A DNA stretch of 64,000 nucleotides, taken from Ruegeria sp. Ofav3-42 (lineage in GTDB: Bacteria > Pseudomonadota > Alphaproteobacteria > Rhodobacterales > Rhodobacteraceae). Shown here one piece after another: positions 45,636 through 55,075 of the stretch (the stretch's first letter is position 1; the number at the start of each line of letters is the position of its first letter). The DNA lies in the NCBI RefSeq assembly GCF_022347725.1, contig NZ_JAKRGB010000003.1, positions 421,464 through 485,463 of the forward strand, read 5' to 3'. A model generated the notes under the pieces. The model ran no database searches and was not told the origin of the DNA. It saw only the letters and a list, made by a program, of their open reading frames with translations. The translations under genes and the position numbers were made by a program.

Positions 45636-47673
45636 ATGCGTCGCGGTCGCACCTATTACTTCATGAAGCGACTGCCGAAAAAAATCTCAGGCAGCGCATC
45701 AAACCGATTTCTGCGTTTCTCACTGAAGACAGACCTCCCGCTCGACGCCGTAGTGCGGGCTGGATGCCTGCTCGCGGTTTACGAGCAGAGGGAACCGGAA
45801 ATCGTGGACGCAGTGAACAAAAAAGATATAACACCTGAACAGGCACTTGCCTTGCTGAGAGAGATGCTCCGCGCTGAACTCAATCGTATTCTGGTGGAAC
45901 AAAATTCAGATTGCGCGCTTTCGGATCAGGAAGCATACGCCCGCATCGAAGCACTGGAAAACGAAAATAAAGCTCTCAATGCAGCGATGCGGAAGCGATT
46001 GGTCCAGCATCGAACCAGCGCTGCTAGCGGCAAGGGAAACAATTTCCATCCCGGTACCAACACCGGTTTCGCCAGACCTTGGACGACGGGCGGTCGCTCA
46101 ACAGAGGCAAATCAATGAAGTCGAAATCGATGTGCTTGATGGCGAAGATATCCGAATTACCGCATCCAATCTGCTCACAGAAGACGAGAACAAGGATTTT
46201 GACCGTTTCATAGCGGGTGAAATCACGTTGTCCGGAGACATTGAGAGCGCTGTGGCCAACGCAATGTCACAAGATATGGCCAGAAAATATGCGGCCACAG
46301 GCGCCATTGCACTCGAGTTTTGGGGGGATATCGCTCTGTCAACTGTATCGACAGAACACGTCAAAGACCTTATGTGGTTCGTTCAACGAATACCAGCATT
46401 GCACGGGAAGAAGCATGGCAACAATCGCTTCGTCAAGGATCGTCAAAATGCGACGAAACGAGAGGAAATCGAAATCGCGGACTTGCACGATGGCACACTC
46501 CGCGCCGAAATCGAAGCAGACGAATTGCTCCCGTTGCCAGAAAAACGTGCCCGCCTCGCTGAAGTGCTTGTTCCGAGGCTGGCAATGACCACGGTTGGAC
46601 ACCACCTCGACCGCCTGCACGCCATTTTTCGAAACGCTCAGGAGACGCTTGAATACAAGGGACAAATCCGGTTTTTGACCAACACCAAAATGCAACAGCA
46701 TATCAAAGTGCAGAACGAAAAGAACAAAGACCCGCTGTTCTTCCGAAAAGAGAAACCAAAGGATCGGGATTCCTGGTCGCAAGATCGCCTTCGCAAGTTG
46801 CTGCTTTCTCCCATCTTCACTGGCTGTGGTTTTGTGTCCCAACGCTGGAAGCCGGGCACAATGATCGTTCGGGATGCCAAATACTGGGTCCCGTTATTGG
46901 TCATGACGCTCGGCAGTCGTATTTTAGAAGTCCTGCAACTTAAAAAGACGGACTTGATCGTCCAAGATGGTGTTCTGAGTCTTCAACTGGGGATCACGGC
47001 GGAACATCGCGTCAAAACAAGTGACTCCAAAAGGGTGCTACCGCTGCCGCAGCTCCTGATCGACTTGAGTTTTGTGGAGTGGGTTCATTCATTGCCCGCA
47101 AATCAACGCCTTCTGTTTCCTTCTCCGGCAAAGGGTGCTGATATTGCCGCCATCTCCGGAAATTTCGGGAAGCAACTAAAGACACTATTCACCCACTTGG
47201 GCATCGCAGATTGGCACGAGGATTTTTATGCGCTGCGAAAAACAATGAGCAGCGCGCTCGAAGACGCCGGCGTACCTGAAAACCATCGCCAGGCGATTGC
47301 AGGTCATGCAGGCGGCACCACGATCAATCGTTCCTACACACGGCGAAATGTATCGACGCTGAAGTCCGAGCTGGACAAGTTTGATCTCAAGGTGACGGTC
47401 GGTTTTTCAGAGCGTCTGGGGCATCCGATCATCGAGAGTTGCGATCTCCTTGCCAAACCGGGCGCCAATGTTGAAGTCGAGCTCGATGCTGATGACACCG
47501 CCAGAGTAGTTCGCATCAAATCCACGCAGTGCGGGAAGGTTCTGGTACATGCGCGAAGTATTGATGCGCACCCCAGTAAATACCAGATCGGGAACGAATT
47601 CGGCTGTACGTCAAAGGAATTGGCCGTCAGGCTCCGCAAAATCAGCGAAGACTACCACCTCTGCCTTGTCTGA
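45636..47673 (+). pseudogene. Tyrosine site-specific integrase, frameshifted
   Basis: Phage-type integrase in two frames. The N-terminal DUF6538-like start (RRGRTYYFMKRLPKKI) and a following helical region run from 45636 to about 45995. The protein then continues in another frame from KR into DWSSIEPALLAARET, implying one missing base near 45995. The second part holds the catalytic domain: LVMTLGSRILEVLQLKKTDL (Arg), LPLPQLLID, HEDFYALRKTMSSALED (His/Arg pattern altered), GHAGGTTINRSYTRR with the Tyr. Full length would be about 680 residues. Unless the shift is a sequencing error or a programmed event, the enzyme is inactive. It probably marks one end of the island. Confidence 0.82.
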
Positions 47674-47751
47674 CGTCAGCGCCAATAGGACAGTTTAGGT
47701 CGATTTGATAAGAGAGGGTTTCTGGCACATCGTAGCCACCAAGGAGTGGAG

Positions 47752-47855
47752 ATGAGACAGAAACCGGGAACCAAGCGGAGCTACGGCGAGAAGGTAGTAA
47801 AAGACATCCGCCGCGCCACGCGCAAGCAGTATTCAGCAGAAGAGAAGATCAAGAT
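47752..47855 (+). mobile_element. IS3-type OrfA, 5-prime fragment
   Basis: The first 35 residues of an IS3-family OrfA: RQKPGTKRSYGEKVVKDI then RRATRKQYSAEEKIKI. The family continues with an HTH (about 90-100 residues in all), but here the homology stops at about 47855 where exonuclease-derived sequence begins on the other strand. About 80 bases of apparent IS left end precede it. It is an inactive relic from a deletion or recombination that removed the rest of the element. Confidence 0.8.
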
Positions 47856-48086
47856 CTGGCTGTATGAGCTTGCTTTCGACAACGACATCCTGCTGTTCGA
47901 TCCACGCAATGCCAACTTCGACGGCCAGCTTTCGAGGTTCAATGAGGATGCTTCGAAGTCGACGAATACGAGCTTTTTTGGATAGACCATATTCCCATGC
48001 TCATCGAGCCCGACACCGAGACCAAGGGAGCGGCGTTTGGCAAAAAATGCTTCTTCTTCCGGCGTCGGCCGGCTGATTGAGTTCAA
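47856..48086 (-). pseudogene. DEDD-type 3'-5' exonuclease, truncated and frameshifted
   Basis: Start of a DEDD exonuclease of the RNase T/DnaQ type: SRPTPEEEAFFAKRRSLGLG then KLVFVDFEASSLNLESWP, with the first catalytic Asp and Glu in VDFEASS. After SWP a one-base deletion near 47930 shifts the frame; the next frame continues the expected VEVGIAWIEQQDVVVESKL. Homology stops at the IS3 fragment (about 47855), so the other catalytic residues are missing. The start codon is uncertain (TTG at 48086 or a little upstream). The gene was probably a resident or defence-linked nuclease destroyed by the insertion. Confidence 0.75.
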
Positions 48087-48224
48087 TAGGTTTTCCAGGT
48101 CATCCTGAGACAGGATCTTTCAGTTGCAAGTTGGGCTCAGAGCCACAGGTTCCGGTTTTCGTCAAGTATCATGGCAGGTTCTGCAGTTATGGGATTGTAA
48201 CTTATCAATTGTGGGAACATCAAA

Positions 48225-48410
48225 ATGACAGTGTGGGAAATCGCCTTCAATATTGCGGCCGCGGGAGCGACAATCATTCTTCTTCTTGATCTATGGCGGC
48301 TACTGAAAACGTGCGAGCGGGATCGTTCAAACGACGCTGAACTCGTGAAACAGTTTAGGGACACCGCGCCATATGACAATCTCGAAGACCTATTATCGAA
48401 CAAAGAATGA
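48225..48410 (+). CDS. Possible small membrane-anchored protein
   Basis: 61 residues: one N-terminal hydrophobic span (IAFNIAAAGATIILLLDLW) followed by a charged tail. The composition is protein-like, but there is only a weak ribosome site and no recognised family. It lies alone between the broken exonuclease and the catabolic locus. Confidence 0.35.
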   Translation: MTVWEIAFNIAAAGATIILLLDLWRLLKTCERDRSNDAELVKQFRDTAPYDNLEDLLSNKE

Positions 48411-48945
48411 AGCTCCAGGCCGACACATACCGCCTCCTGCAACATGCTGCGCCAAAGCGCTGGTGAATGCCGATTTGAGTTGGCGCTCGCTGTTTAAGCT
48501 TATTGATTTGGCACCATGTATTTAAAATCCAGCAATTTTTTTGTTTTTGACCGGTGGCGAGGAAACACCTCCCATCTGTCTTTTGACGGCACGAAAATCT
48601 CGAGTTCGGATCCCAGTATGTCGTCAATTGGGTCGCAGTGTTTGAACCGTGCTGTGTCAATCGCGCCCATAACCTTTGCCTGCCGATCGGGCAACCTCGC
48701 CCAGCTGGCATAACAGTACATGTGGTGATCCATTGCATGTGCGCTGGGTCAGCAAAAATACGATGTTTTTCTGCAGAATTTGGATAGACATGTTCAATGA
48801 AGAGGTTCGCCTCAGGTTTTCATTCTGTCTTTCTTTCAGCCAACGCCACTTGATGTCAGACCGTGACTAAACTGCGGTTTGCCATGGCAATCTTTGCAAC
48901 ATTAAGACGGGTATTTTCTCGAGCACGGATGTGCATTGGCACAAG
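48411..48945. other. Gene-free region before the catabolic locus
   Basis: No supported gene or RNA in this 535-bp stretch. Short frames occur on both strands but lack start signals and recognisable domains. It separates the island debris from the catabolic operons, and the right end runs into the terminator of the ThDP-enzyme gene. Confidence 0.4.
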
Positions 48946-48975
48946 AAACTGGGCGCGTCTGAACGCGCCCAGTTT
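48946..48975 (-). terminator. Rho-independent-type hairpin after the ThDP-enzyme operon
   Basis: Perfect 13-bp stem AAACTGGGCGCGT / ACGCGCCCAGTTT with loop CTGA, starting two bases after the stop of the ThDP-enzyme gene. It is GC-rich with AAA/TTT at the base of the stem, as in many alphaproteobacterial terminators. It closes the leftward isomerase/dehydrogenase/ThDP operon. Confidence 0.85.
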
Positions 48976-48977
48976 CG

Positions 48978-50759
48978 TCAAGTCGCGACGTGAGATATCT
49001 CTTTGTCCGGCGAGTATATGTCCAAGATGTTCCAATGTCCGGTCGTTGGTGTTGGGTTGTTGATCATTGGCACATCGAGCACGGTTGGCTTGCCACCGGC
49101 GATTGCCGCTTCCAATGCGGGCAACAGTTCGTCGGCAGCGCTGAGTCTTTGCCCTTCCGCGCCGTAGGCTCGCGCAATGTCGGCATAGCCCGGTCCGTTT
49201 GCGGGTGCTGCGGCTGATCCAGGGAACGTTGTTCCATAGGTCAGACCGTAATGCGCCTTTTGAAGGCCTGCGATGGTGCCGAAGGCGTTGTTGTTCATAA
49301 CCAGCCAGATGATGCCCAGATCAAGTTCAACTGCTGTTGCCAGCATCGACGGATTTTGACCGAAACCACCATCGCCGACCAGACTAAGCACTACCCGATC
49401 AGGTGCCGCCAGCTTTGCGCCGATGGCACCCGGAGGGCCAAAACCCATCGTCGCGAACCCGCCCGGGGTCAGGATCGAACCGGGCGTCAGGATATCGAAC
49501 TGCTGTCCGACACCGTTCTTGTTCCAGCCAACGTCCGTGGTGATGATGGCATCCTCGGGCAGTGCCTTGCGGGTATCTGCCAGAATACGCTCTGGCATCA
49601 TCGGAAAGGTCGATGAGGTCGCCATTTCCAAGTTGCGCGCTTTGAATTCTGTCCGGAAGTCAGCGATCTTCTGTTCCAGCGCGGGGCGGCTGAAACCGTC
49701 CGGATACATCTCGCGGGCAACCCGCTTGAGGACACGTAAAGCGGCCTTGGCGTCAGCAACAACTCCGATCTCGGTGGGATAGTTCCGACCAATCTCCTGC
49801 GGCTCAATGTCGATATGAATGACCTTGGAACCGGGAATGTTGAACGTATAGCCGGGATACCAGCTGGAGCAATCGGCCTCTTTGAACCTTGTGCCTACGG
49901 CAAAGATGTAGTCCGCGTTCAGGCAGGATTGGTTGACCAGTTCTGTGCCCCAAAAGCCAGTCATTCCCAACACAAGCGGATGGTCGTCCCGCAACGCGCC
50001 CTTGCCCATCAGGGAATGCGCGACGGGCAGACCCATATGTTCAACAAATTCTCGTAACTCCTCGCTGGCCTGTGCCAGAAGAATACCACCACCGACATAA
50101 GCGACGGGGTTTTCGGCTTTCGCCAACGCTTCGACAATTTCTCGCGCTGTTTCATCGTCAATCGACGGTTTCTTGAGCGCGCGCGTGTTGTCGCGAATAC
50201 GGTCGAAACTGTCCGAGGGGATCACCTCTGAAAAGATGTCCATGGGGACATTGACCAGTACCGGTCCGGGCTGGCCGCTTTCAGCGAGATGAAACGCCTT
50301 TTCCAGAATCTCGGCCATCAGGTCTGCCCGATCTACGCGCCATGCACGTTTGACAAAGGGGCGATAAATCTCCCACTGGGCGGCGTCTGCATGCAGGTTC
50401 ACTTCCTGATGCGGATGTTTGCCGTAATAGTGCGAAGGAATATCGCCCGCGATCACGACCATCGGGATACAGTCCAGTGCGGCGTTGGCGACCCCGGTGG
50501 CGCAATTGGTCAGCCCCGGGGAGAGATGGGACAGCACCACCGAGGCCTCGCCCGTCACGCGGGCGTAAGCGTCCGCCGCGTGGCTGGCGATCTGTTCATG
50601 CCGTACGGTGACGAAATCGATGGGGCTTTCGGCCAGCGCAGCCAGAACCGCGATGTTCGTGTGCCCGCACAGGCCGAATACATGCTTGACCTCTCGGCGT
50701 TCGAGAAAGTCAACGATATGTTCGGCAACGGTTTTGCCTTCCAGTTTTGCTCCGTCCAT
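48978..50759 (-). CDS. Thiamine diphosphate-dependent enzyme (acetolactate synthase-like)
   Basis: 593-residue ThDP enzyme that should cleave or join a 2-oxo or hydroxy-keto substrate next to its carbonyl. N-terminal domain: VKHVFGLCGHTNIAVLAALA and VRHEQIASHAADAYARV with the cofactor-activating Glu. Middle domain with GKGALRDDHPLVLGMTGFWG. C-terminal ThDP motif: GDGGFGQN to VMNNNAFG (GDG ... NN). It belongs to the acetolactate-synthase/glyoxylate-carboligase superfamily, but the substrate is not clear; sulfoacetaldehyde acetyltransferase is a relative. The ATG at 50759 has GGAGG seven bases upstream and overlaps the aldehyde dehydrogenase stop (TGATG). Last gene of its operon, with a hairpin after it. 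Confidence 0.87.
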   Translation of the reverse strand: MDGAKLEGKTVAEHIVDFLERREVKHVFGLCGHTNIAVLAALAESPIDFVTVRHEQIASHAADAYARVTGEASVVLSHLSPGLTNCATGVANAALDCIPMVVIAGDIPSHYYGKHPHQEVNLHADAAQWEIYRPFVKRAWRVDRADLMAEILEKAFHLAESGQPGPVLVNVPMDIFSEVIPSDSFDRIRDNTRALKKPSIDDETAREIVEALAKAENPVAYVGGGILLAQASEELREFVEHMGLPVAHSLMGKGALRDDHPLVLGMTGFWGTELVNQSCLNADYIFAVGTRFKEADCSSWYPGYTFNIPGSKVIHIDIEPQEIGRNYPTEIGVVADAKAALRVLKRVAREMYPDGFSRPALEQKIADFRTEFKARNLEMATSSTFPMMPERILADTRKALPEDAIITTDVGWNKNGVGQQFDILTPGSILTPGGFATMGFGPPGAIGAKLAAPDRVVLSLVGDGGFGQNPSMLATAVELDLGIIWLVMNNNAFGTIAGLQKAHYGLTYGTTFPGSAAAPANGPGYADIARAYGAEGQRLSAADELLPALEAAIAGGKPTVLDVPMINNPTPTTGHWNILDIYSPDKEISHVAT

Positions 50760-52168
50760 CACGCGACCTCCTGTCCGTAGAATTCACCGAACAGGTCCGG
50801 CTCCGAGGGGCGATCCTCGGGGATTGGACGGCTGACCCAGGTGTAGTTCATCATGTGTTTCATGGTGACGTTTTCGTTGGTGATGTTGCCGCCCCAGATG
50901 CCGCAGCCCAGGCTGCTGGTCATAGGCATGCCATTGGTCCAGGCACCCGCATTGGCCTTGGACTGAGGCTGTCGAACCATCATGCGGCTGACCGGAGCCA
51001 GACGCGCCAACCGGTCGATGTGATCGTCATTGTGGCTGTAGATGCCGCAGGAATGGCCCTTGCCCCCGGTGTTGTAGATCTGGCTGACCGTTTCCAGCGC
51101 GTCATCGAACGTGTCGAAGTGATAAAGCGCCATCAGAGTGGTCAGTTTTTCCTTGGAGAACTTGTGCTGCGGGCCGATTTGCCCCTGATTTTCAACCATC
51201 AGGAATTTGCGATCTTCGGGGATCGAAAACCCGGCGACCCTGGACGTATGCTGAGGCGGGCAGGCGATGGTCGGGAAGGTGCGGTTGCCCTTTTCGTCCC
51301 ACATAGCAGCTTCGAGCATAGCCTTCTCTTCATCCGAGCACAGGTACCCGCCTTCGGCTTCAAGCGCCTTGACCATGTCGTCGTAAATTGAACGCTGGAT
51401 GATGATGTTGCCGTCAGCCGAGCAACCAGACCCAAAGTCAGACGTCTTTGAAATACGTGTGTTCTGCGCTGCGATGTCCAGATCGGCGGTTTCATCGATG
51501 ACGATGGACGAATTGCCCGCACCTACGCCATAGGCCGGGCGCCCGGAGCTATAGGCCGCTTTGACCATGGGCTTGCCGCCCGTCGCCAGCGTCAGGTCAC
51601 AAATCTCCATGAGGTGCTGCGTCAATGGGATCGAAGGTTTGCGGATCGACTGGAACAGGTCTTCGGGTGCGCCTGCTGCTCGACAAGCTGCACGCATGAC
51701 CTCGACCATTTCAAAGGTGGTATGGGCGGTTCGCGGATGCGGGCTGAAGATAACAGCATTCCGGGCGTTGGCAGCGGAAACACCGGTCACCGGTGGTGTC
51801 ATCGCTGGATTGGTCATCGGAATCAGGGATGCGATCACACCGGCAGGCTTGGCATATTTTACCAGACCCTTTTCTTCGTCGACTTCGACGATCCCGGTCG
51901 ATGGTGTCCGCAAGACATCACGCAGCACCATGTGAATCTTGAAACGCTTCGCGGGACGCCCTTCGCGATCTCCGATGCCGCTTTCGTCCACGCCTTGCTG
52001 AGCCAGACGGGTGAAGGTCTTCTCATTCCCCGCATACCACGCAATGGCCTGAGACAGGCGATCCAGCCTGTCCTGATCCCAATCCTCGATCTCGGCCATA
52101 GCAGTGCGGGCGCGTGCCAGCATATCGGCCGCAAGTTGTCGGTCGTTTTCAGTGAGCTCTTTGCCCAT
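50759..52168 (-). CDS. Aldehyde dehydrogenase of the acylating (CoA-dependent) type
   Basis: 469 residues, shorter than classic NAD-aldehyde dehydrogenases (about 490) and resembling the acylating AdhE/EutE/SauS group that converts an aldehyde and CoA to acyl-CoA. Seen: GVIASLIPMTNPAMTPPVTG (cofactor region), NAVIFSPHPRTAHTTFEMVE, GAGNSSIVIDETADLDIAAQ and the catalytic cysteine in SDFGSGCSADGN. C-terminus NENVTMKHMMNYTW. The glutamate general base of hydrolytic dehydrogenases was not found, which fits acylation. Start ATG at 52168 with AGAGGA upstream. It overlaps the isomerase gene by 20 bases and the ThDP gene by one, so substrate handoff between them is likely. Substrate unknown. Confidence 0.85.
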   Translation of the reverse strand: MGKELTENDRQLAADMLARARTAMAEIEDWDQDRLDRLSQAIAWYAGNEKTFTRLAQQGVDESGIGDREGRPAKRFKIHMVLRDVLRTPSTGIVEVDEEKGLVKYAKPAGVIASLIPMTNPAMTPPVTGVSAANARNAVIFSPHPRTAHTTFEMVEVMRAACRAAGAPEDLFQSIRKPSIPLTQHLMEICDLTLATGGKPMVKAAYSSGRPAYGVGAGNSSIVIDETADLDIAAQNTRISKTSDFGSGCSADGNIIIQRSIYDDMVKALEAEGGYLCSDEEKAMLEAAMWDEKGNRTFPTIACPPQHTSRVAGFSIPEDRKFLMVENQGQIGPQHKFSKEKLTTLMALYHFDTFDDALETVSQIYNTGGKGHSCGIYSHNDDHIDRLARLAPVSRMMVRQPQSKANAGAWTNGMPMTSSLGCGIWGGNITNENVTMKHMMNYTWVSRPIPEDRPSEPDLFGEFYGQEVA

Positions 52169-53063
52169 GATGATCCTCTTGGTGATTTAGAATTGCTGCA
52201 TCGGGCATACGACGCTGAGATCGCGCCTGGCCGAATGTCCGCTTGGCGTGGCTGAGACAGCGACGCGCGTGTTCTTCATATCCCAACTCGGCAACGCGGC
52301 TTTGGTTGGGCAATTCGATCGAATAGTCGACGGGTGGCATCCGTTCGATGATGCCGGTGAAATCGATCCAACCTTCGCCGGGATACAACCGTGCATCACG
52401 GGCCAGCTGGATCATGCCCTCGCGCGTATCGGCGATGCCGGGCAGGCAGTCGGAGATATGCAGGAAGTGAAACAGGTCCGAAGGGACGTGCAACAGCTCT
52501 CCCAGATCTACACGGCTAAGGTGCAGATAAAGCGTATCGACCAGAATACCGCCATTCGGTTGATCAGAAGCGCGGACAATATCCAGCGCCTCATCCAGAG
52601 TGCGCAGGCGGGAAAAGCTCGGGAACTCCAGGTCCACCGTTAACCCGTAGGGCGCCGCCAGTTCGCAGGTCTCGGAATAGACGTCGATCAGAAAGTCACG
52701 ATCATCGCGGGTGTTGGTCCATGCGCTCATGATCATGCGTTTGGCGCCCAGCTCGCCGCCGATCTCCAGAGAAGGCTCAAAACTGCGCGGATCGACATCT
52801 TCGGTGATGCGCGCAAGCTCGACATCAAGAACTTTCAAGCCGGTGGTAGTGAGAGCAGTTTTGGTGGCCTGCACCTGTGCCTTGTCGATCGGGGATTGAG
52901 TGAATTCACCGGGCACATGCATCGGAATGAACCGAGGGCTGACTGCATCGTACCCGGCCCGCGCGGCGATATAGACCAACTCGGGCGGCGTACAGCCAAT
53001 CAGCGTCAGATGCGCCAAGGAATAGAGAGAGGGGCTTGCGCCAGCCTCTTCGGGTTTCGCCAT
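52149..53063 (-). CDS. Sugar phosphate isomerase/epimerase-like TIM barrel protein
   Basis: 304-residue AP-endonuclease-2-like TIM barrel (xylose isomerase-like). Seen: LTLIGCTPPELVYIAARAGY, VLDVELARITEDVD, GAKRMIMSAWTNTRDDRDF, YGLTVDLEFPSFSR with a metal Glu, GGILVDTLYLHLS with Asp, FLHISDCLPG with His, YPGEGWIDF and YSIELPN with the last metal Glu. These acidic and His residues form the divalent-metal site of keto-aldo isomerases or epimerases. First gene of a three-gene operon; a palindrome for regulation lies about 50 bp upstream. ATG at 53063 is preferred (GGAG nine bases upstream) over GTG at 53078. Confidence 0.85.
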   Translation of the reverse strand: MAKPEEAGASPSLYSLAHLTLIGCTPPELVYIAARAGYDAVSPRFIPMHVPGEFTQSPIDKAQVQATKTALTTTGLKVLDVELARITEDVDPRSFEPSLEIGGELGAKRMIMSAWTNTRDDRDFLIDVYSETCELAAPYGLTVDLEFPSFSRLRTLDEALDIVRASDQPNGGILVDTLYLHLSRVDLGELLHVPSDLFHFLHISDCLPGIADTREGMIQLARDARLYPGEGWIDFTGIIERMPPVDYSIELPNQSRVAELGYEEHARRCLSHAKRTFGQARSQRRMPDAAILNHQEDHHGQRAH

Positions 53064-53113
53064 GAACGACAGCTCCACGCGTCTGCGAATCTCAGTTTCA
53101 TCACACGCAGTAA

Positions 53114-53140
53114 AAAATATCTGATATTTTTCAAAATATC
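53114..53140. promoter_or_regulatory. Operator before the isomerase operon
   Basis: Perfect palindrome AAAATATCTGATATTTT (53114-53130) followed, after two bases, by a third half-site AAAATATC (53133-53140). The same layout, in reverse, lies upstream of the TRAP operon at 61940-61965, and a related sequence lies next to the GntR/FCD gene. It is the probable binding site of that regulator. Confidence 0.8.
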
Positions 53141-53166
53141 AACTTTTAATACTGAGCAGGAAATGA

Positions 53167-53197
53167 AAACGCCCGGGCGACGGCCCGGGCGTGTTTT
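53167..53197 (-). terminator. Terminator between the two catabolic operons
   Basis: Stem CGCCCGGGC / GCCCGGGCG with a four-base loop, flanked by AAAA on the left and TTTT on the right. On the minus strand this gives a strong hairpin followed by TTTT, about 20 bases after the stop of the last upstream-operon gene at 53218. It separates that operon from the isomerase operon. Confidence 0.88.
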
Positions 53198-53217
53198 ACA
53201 TTCGTGTTAGCAGAGCC

Positions 53218-54408
53218 TTAGAGAGTGACCCAGTCCCCTCCGGACTGGTGAGAGCGCACAGAGGCATCTATGAATCGGACGCCGTCTGCGCCTTGATTGA
53301 CACTGGGATAAGCAAGCCAATCGGCCGGAACGGTGACGCCATCCCGGCGCGCGGCCACGGCCATGGCAAATTCCGTATAGAGGTTGGCCCAGGCTTCGAT
53401 AATCCCTTCAGGGAAGCCGCGCGCGGTACGGATCAGACGTTCTGCGCCGGGACCGATGCCATGCCCGTGACCTCGGCTGATGATACGATCCGGCTCACCG
53501 AACCGATTGAACTTCAGCTGTTCCGAATTCTCCAGGTCCCACTCGAGGCCTCCTTCGTTCCCGAATATGCGCAGGCGCAACCCACCCCGGTTTCCGGGGG
53601 CAAGGCGTGTTGCCATCAAGGTTCCGGGGACTTCATTTTGGTAACGGGTGAACATGAACACCGTATCTTCCAAAGGCTTTGGCGCGCCGCAGACATGAAA
53701 CTCGGCCCGTAGGTTGGTCAAGGGCAGGCCCGAGACAAAACTGGCCAGATGCGCGGCATGGGTGCCGATATCGCCGACACAACTGGTCGGGCCAGAAATC
53801 TTTGGGTCCAGCCGCCACTTTACATGAGGCGCATCGGCCACATCTTCGGGCGTCATCCAGTCCTGCATGAACTCAACATGGATCTGGTTGATCTTGCCGA
53901 TTCCTCCGTCGGCCACGATCTGCCTGGCCTGACGGATTACTGGAAAACACGACATCGCATAGCCGACAGCAAAGATGTGTCCCGTGCGCGCGGTAATCTC
54001 CTCAAGCCCCTCGGCCTCGACGACTTCGTTGGTCAGGGGTTTGTCACACAACACGTCAATGCCCGCCTCCAGAAACGCTTTGGCCGCTTCGAAATGAATG
54101 TGGTTCGGGGTCGTGATCATGACGGCATCTACGCCATCCGGGCGTGCCGCCTCGGCCTGTGCCATCTCGTCGAATGACGCATAGCACCTGTCTGCTGGCA
54201 GATACCACTCAGCCCCACGCGCCTTGCTGCGCGCAGCGTCAGAACTGAGCGCGCCTGCGACGACCTCCCACCGGTCGGTCATTCGCGCGGCAGTTGCTTG
54301 CGTGACCGAGATACGTCCACCACCAACAACGCCCAGCTTCAAACGACGAGACAAGCGGGGGAAAGGACCATCAAAGTTCAGGTTTTCGGGTAAAAGTCTC
54401 TCAGCCAT
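53218..54408 (-). CDS. Gfo/Idh/MocA-family oxidoreductase (second of three)
   Basis: 396-residue NAD(P)-dependent dehydrogenase of sugars, cyclitols or sugar acids. Rossmann motif KLGVVGGGRISVTQA near residue 22, nicotinamide-side VMITTPNHIHFEAAKAFLEA and CDKPLTN (the family's EKP as DKP), and the catalytic-domain segment SCVGDIGTHAAHLASFVSGL with the Asp and His expected of this family. ATG at 54408 overlaps the cupin-like gene by eight bases. Last gene of the TRAP operon; terminator follows. Substrate unknown; myo-inositol-like or related polyols are possible. Upstream longer frame to 54612 is only an extension into the next gene. Confidence 0.88.
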   Translation of the reverse strand: MAERLLPENLNFDGPFPRLSRRLKLGVVGGGRISVTQATAARMTDRWEVVAGALSSDAARSKARGAEWYLPADRCYASFDEMAQAEAARPDGVDAVMITTPNHIHFEAAKAFLEAGIDVLCDKPLTNEVVEAEGLEEITARTGHIFAVGYAMSCFPVIRQARQIVADGGIGKINQIHVEFMQDWMTPEDVADAPHVKWRLDPKISGPTSCVGDIGTHAAHLASFVSGLPLTNLRAEFHVCGAPKPLEDTVFMFTRYQNEVPGTLMATRLAPGNRGGLRLRIFGNEGGLEWDLENSEQLKFNRFGEPDRIISRGHGHGIGPGAERLIRTARGFPEGIIEAWANLYTEFAMAVAARRDGVTVPADWLAYPSVNQGADGVRFIDASVRSHQSGGDWVTL

Positions 54409-55075
54409 TCTGAACCTCCATTTCCGGGACCCGTACACCTTCGGGCAGTATTTCCACCGCCATGAAGATGCTGGGGGTAATCGTCTCGTATTGATGCCAG
54501 GGATAGTTGCCTTCAGCGTCATACATCGGCTTGTGCGTCGTGCCGGGGGCCATGAATTCTTCGAGGTAAAGGGTTTCAACGTCCCGTTCGCGGCATTGCT
54601 GCATTTTGCCAAAGCCTACGATTTGCGTATGCACTTCGCGAAACCCCGGTACCGGGCAGAAAGGATGATCCTTGTGCAATCCGACATTCAATGGGACCGA
54701 GCCGGAATGGTACATGGTCAGTCCAACGTTACCCACGAAAACTTTTGGAGACATGTAATGACTGACACCGCGCAGACGCTCCTCTTGGCGAACATCAAAA
54801 GCAGATGGCCATGTATCTTTCACCCATGTGAACAACTCGTTGTCATCGGCATGGGCGTCGAAACCGTGGACAATGACGGCACGTTCCACGCCGCTAAGCG
54901 TGCTGTCTTGCACGATCACAGAGGAAAGCGGCGCAATAGTCTGATCCTCGACCGCGAGGTCCCTCCCCCCAAGGTTCAGAACAATGGCGCGACCCTCGAC
55001 AGATACTCCGTCTTCATCCGTGACGTGCTGGACGCGAAAGAATGGCTGAGCAAAGTCGAGTGTCTCAATCGGCAT
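54401..55075 (-). CDS. Cupin-like hypothetical protein of the catabolic operon
   Basis: 224 residues with beta-rich, cupin-like composition but no firmly recognised family. Candidate features: FFRVQHVTDEDGVSVEGRAI, HDR-free metal region VIVHGFDAHADDNELFTW, LNVGLHKDHPFCPVPGFREV HTQ-type His cluster, and WHQYETITPSIFMAVEILPE. Several His and Glu residues could bind a metal. It overlaps the oxidoreductase before it (11 bases) and after it (8 bases), so it is a true operon member. A sugar-acid or cyclitol isomerase, lactonase or regulatory cupin role is possible; nothing more specific can be said. Confidence 0.65.
   Translation of the reverse strand: MPIETLDFAQPFFRVQHVTDEDGVSVEGRAIVLNLGGRDLAVEDQTIAPLSSVIVQDSTLSGVERAVIVHGFDAHADDNELFTWVKDTWPSAFDVRQEERLRGVSHYMSPKVFVGNVGLTMYHSGSVPLNVGLHKDHPFCPVPGFREVHTQIVGFGKMQQCRERDVETLYLEEFMAPGTTHKPMYDAEGNYPWHQYETITPSIFMAVEILPEGVRVPEMEVQNG

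Noticed and set aside
48225..48410. Toxin of a toxin-antitoxin pair
   Set aside because: One hydrophobic span and small size are suggestive, but no antitoxin or antisense RNA candidate was seen; kept only as a possible small membrane protein.
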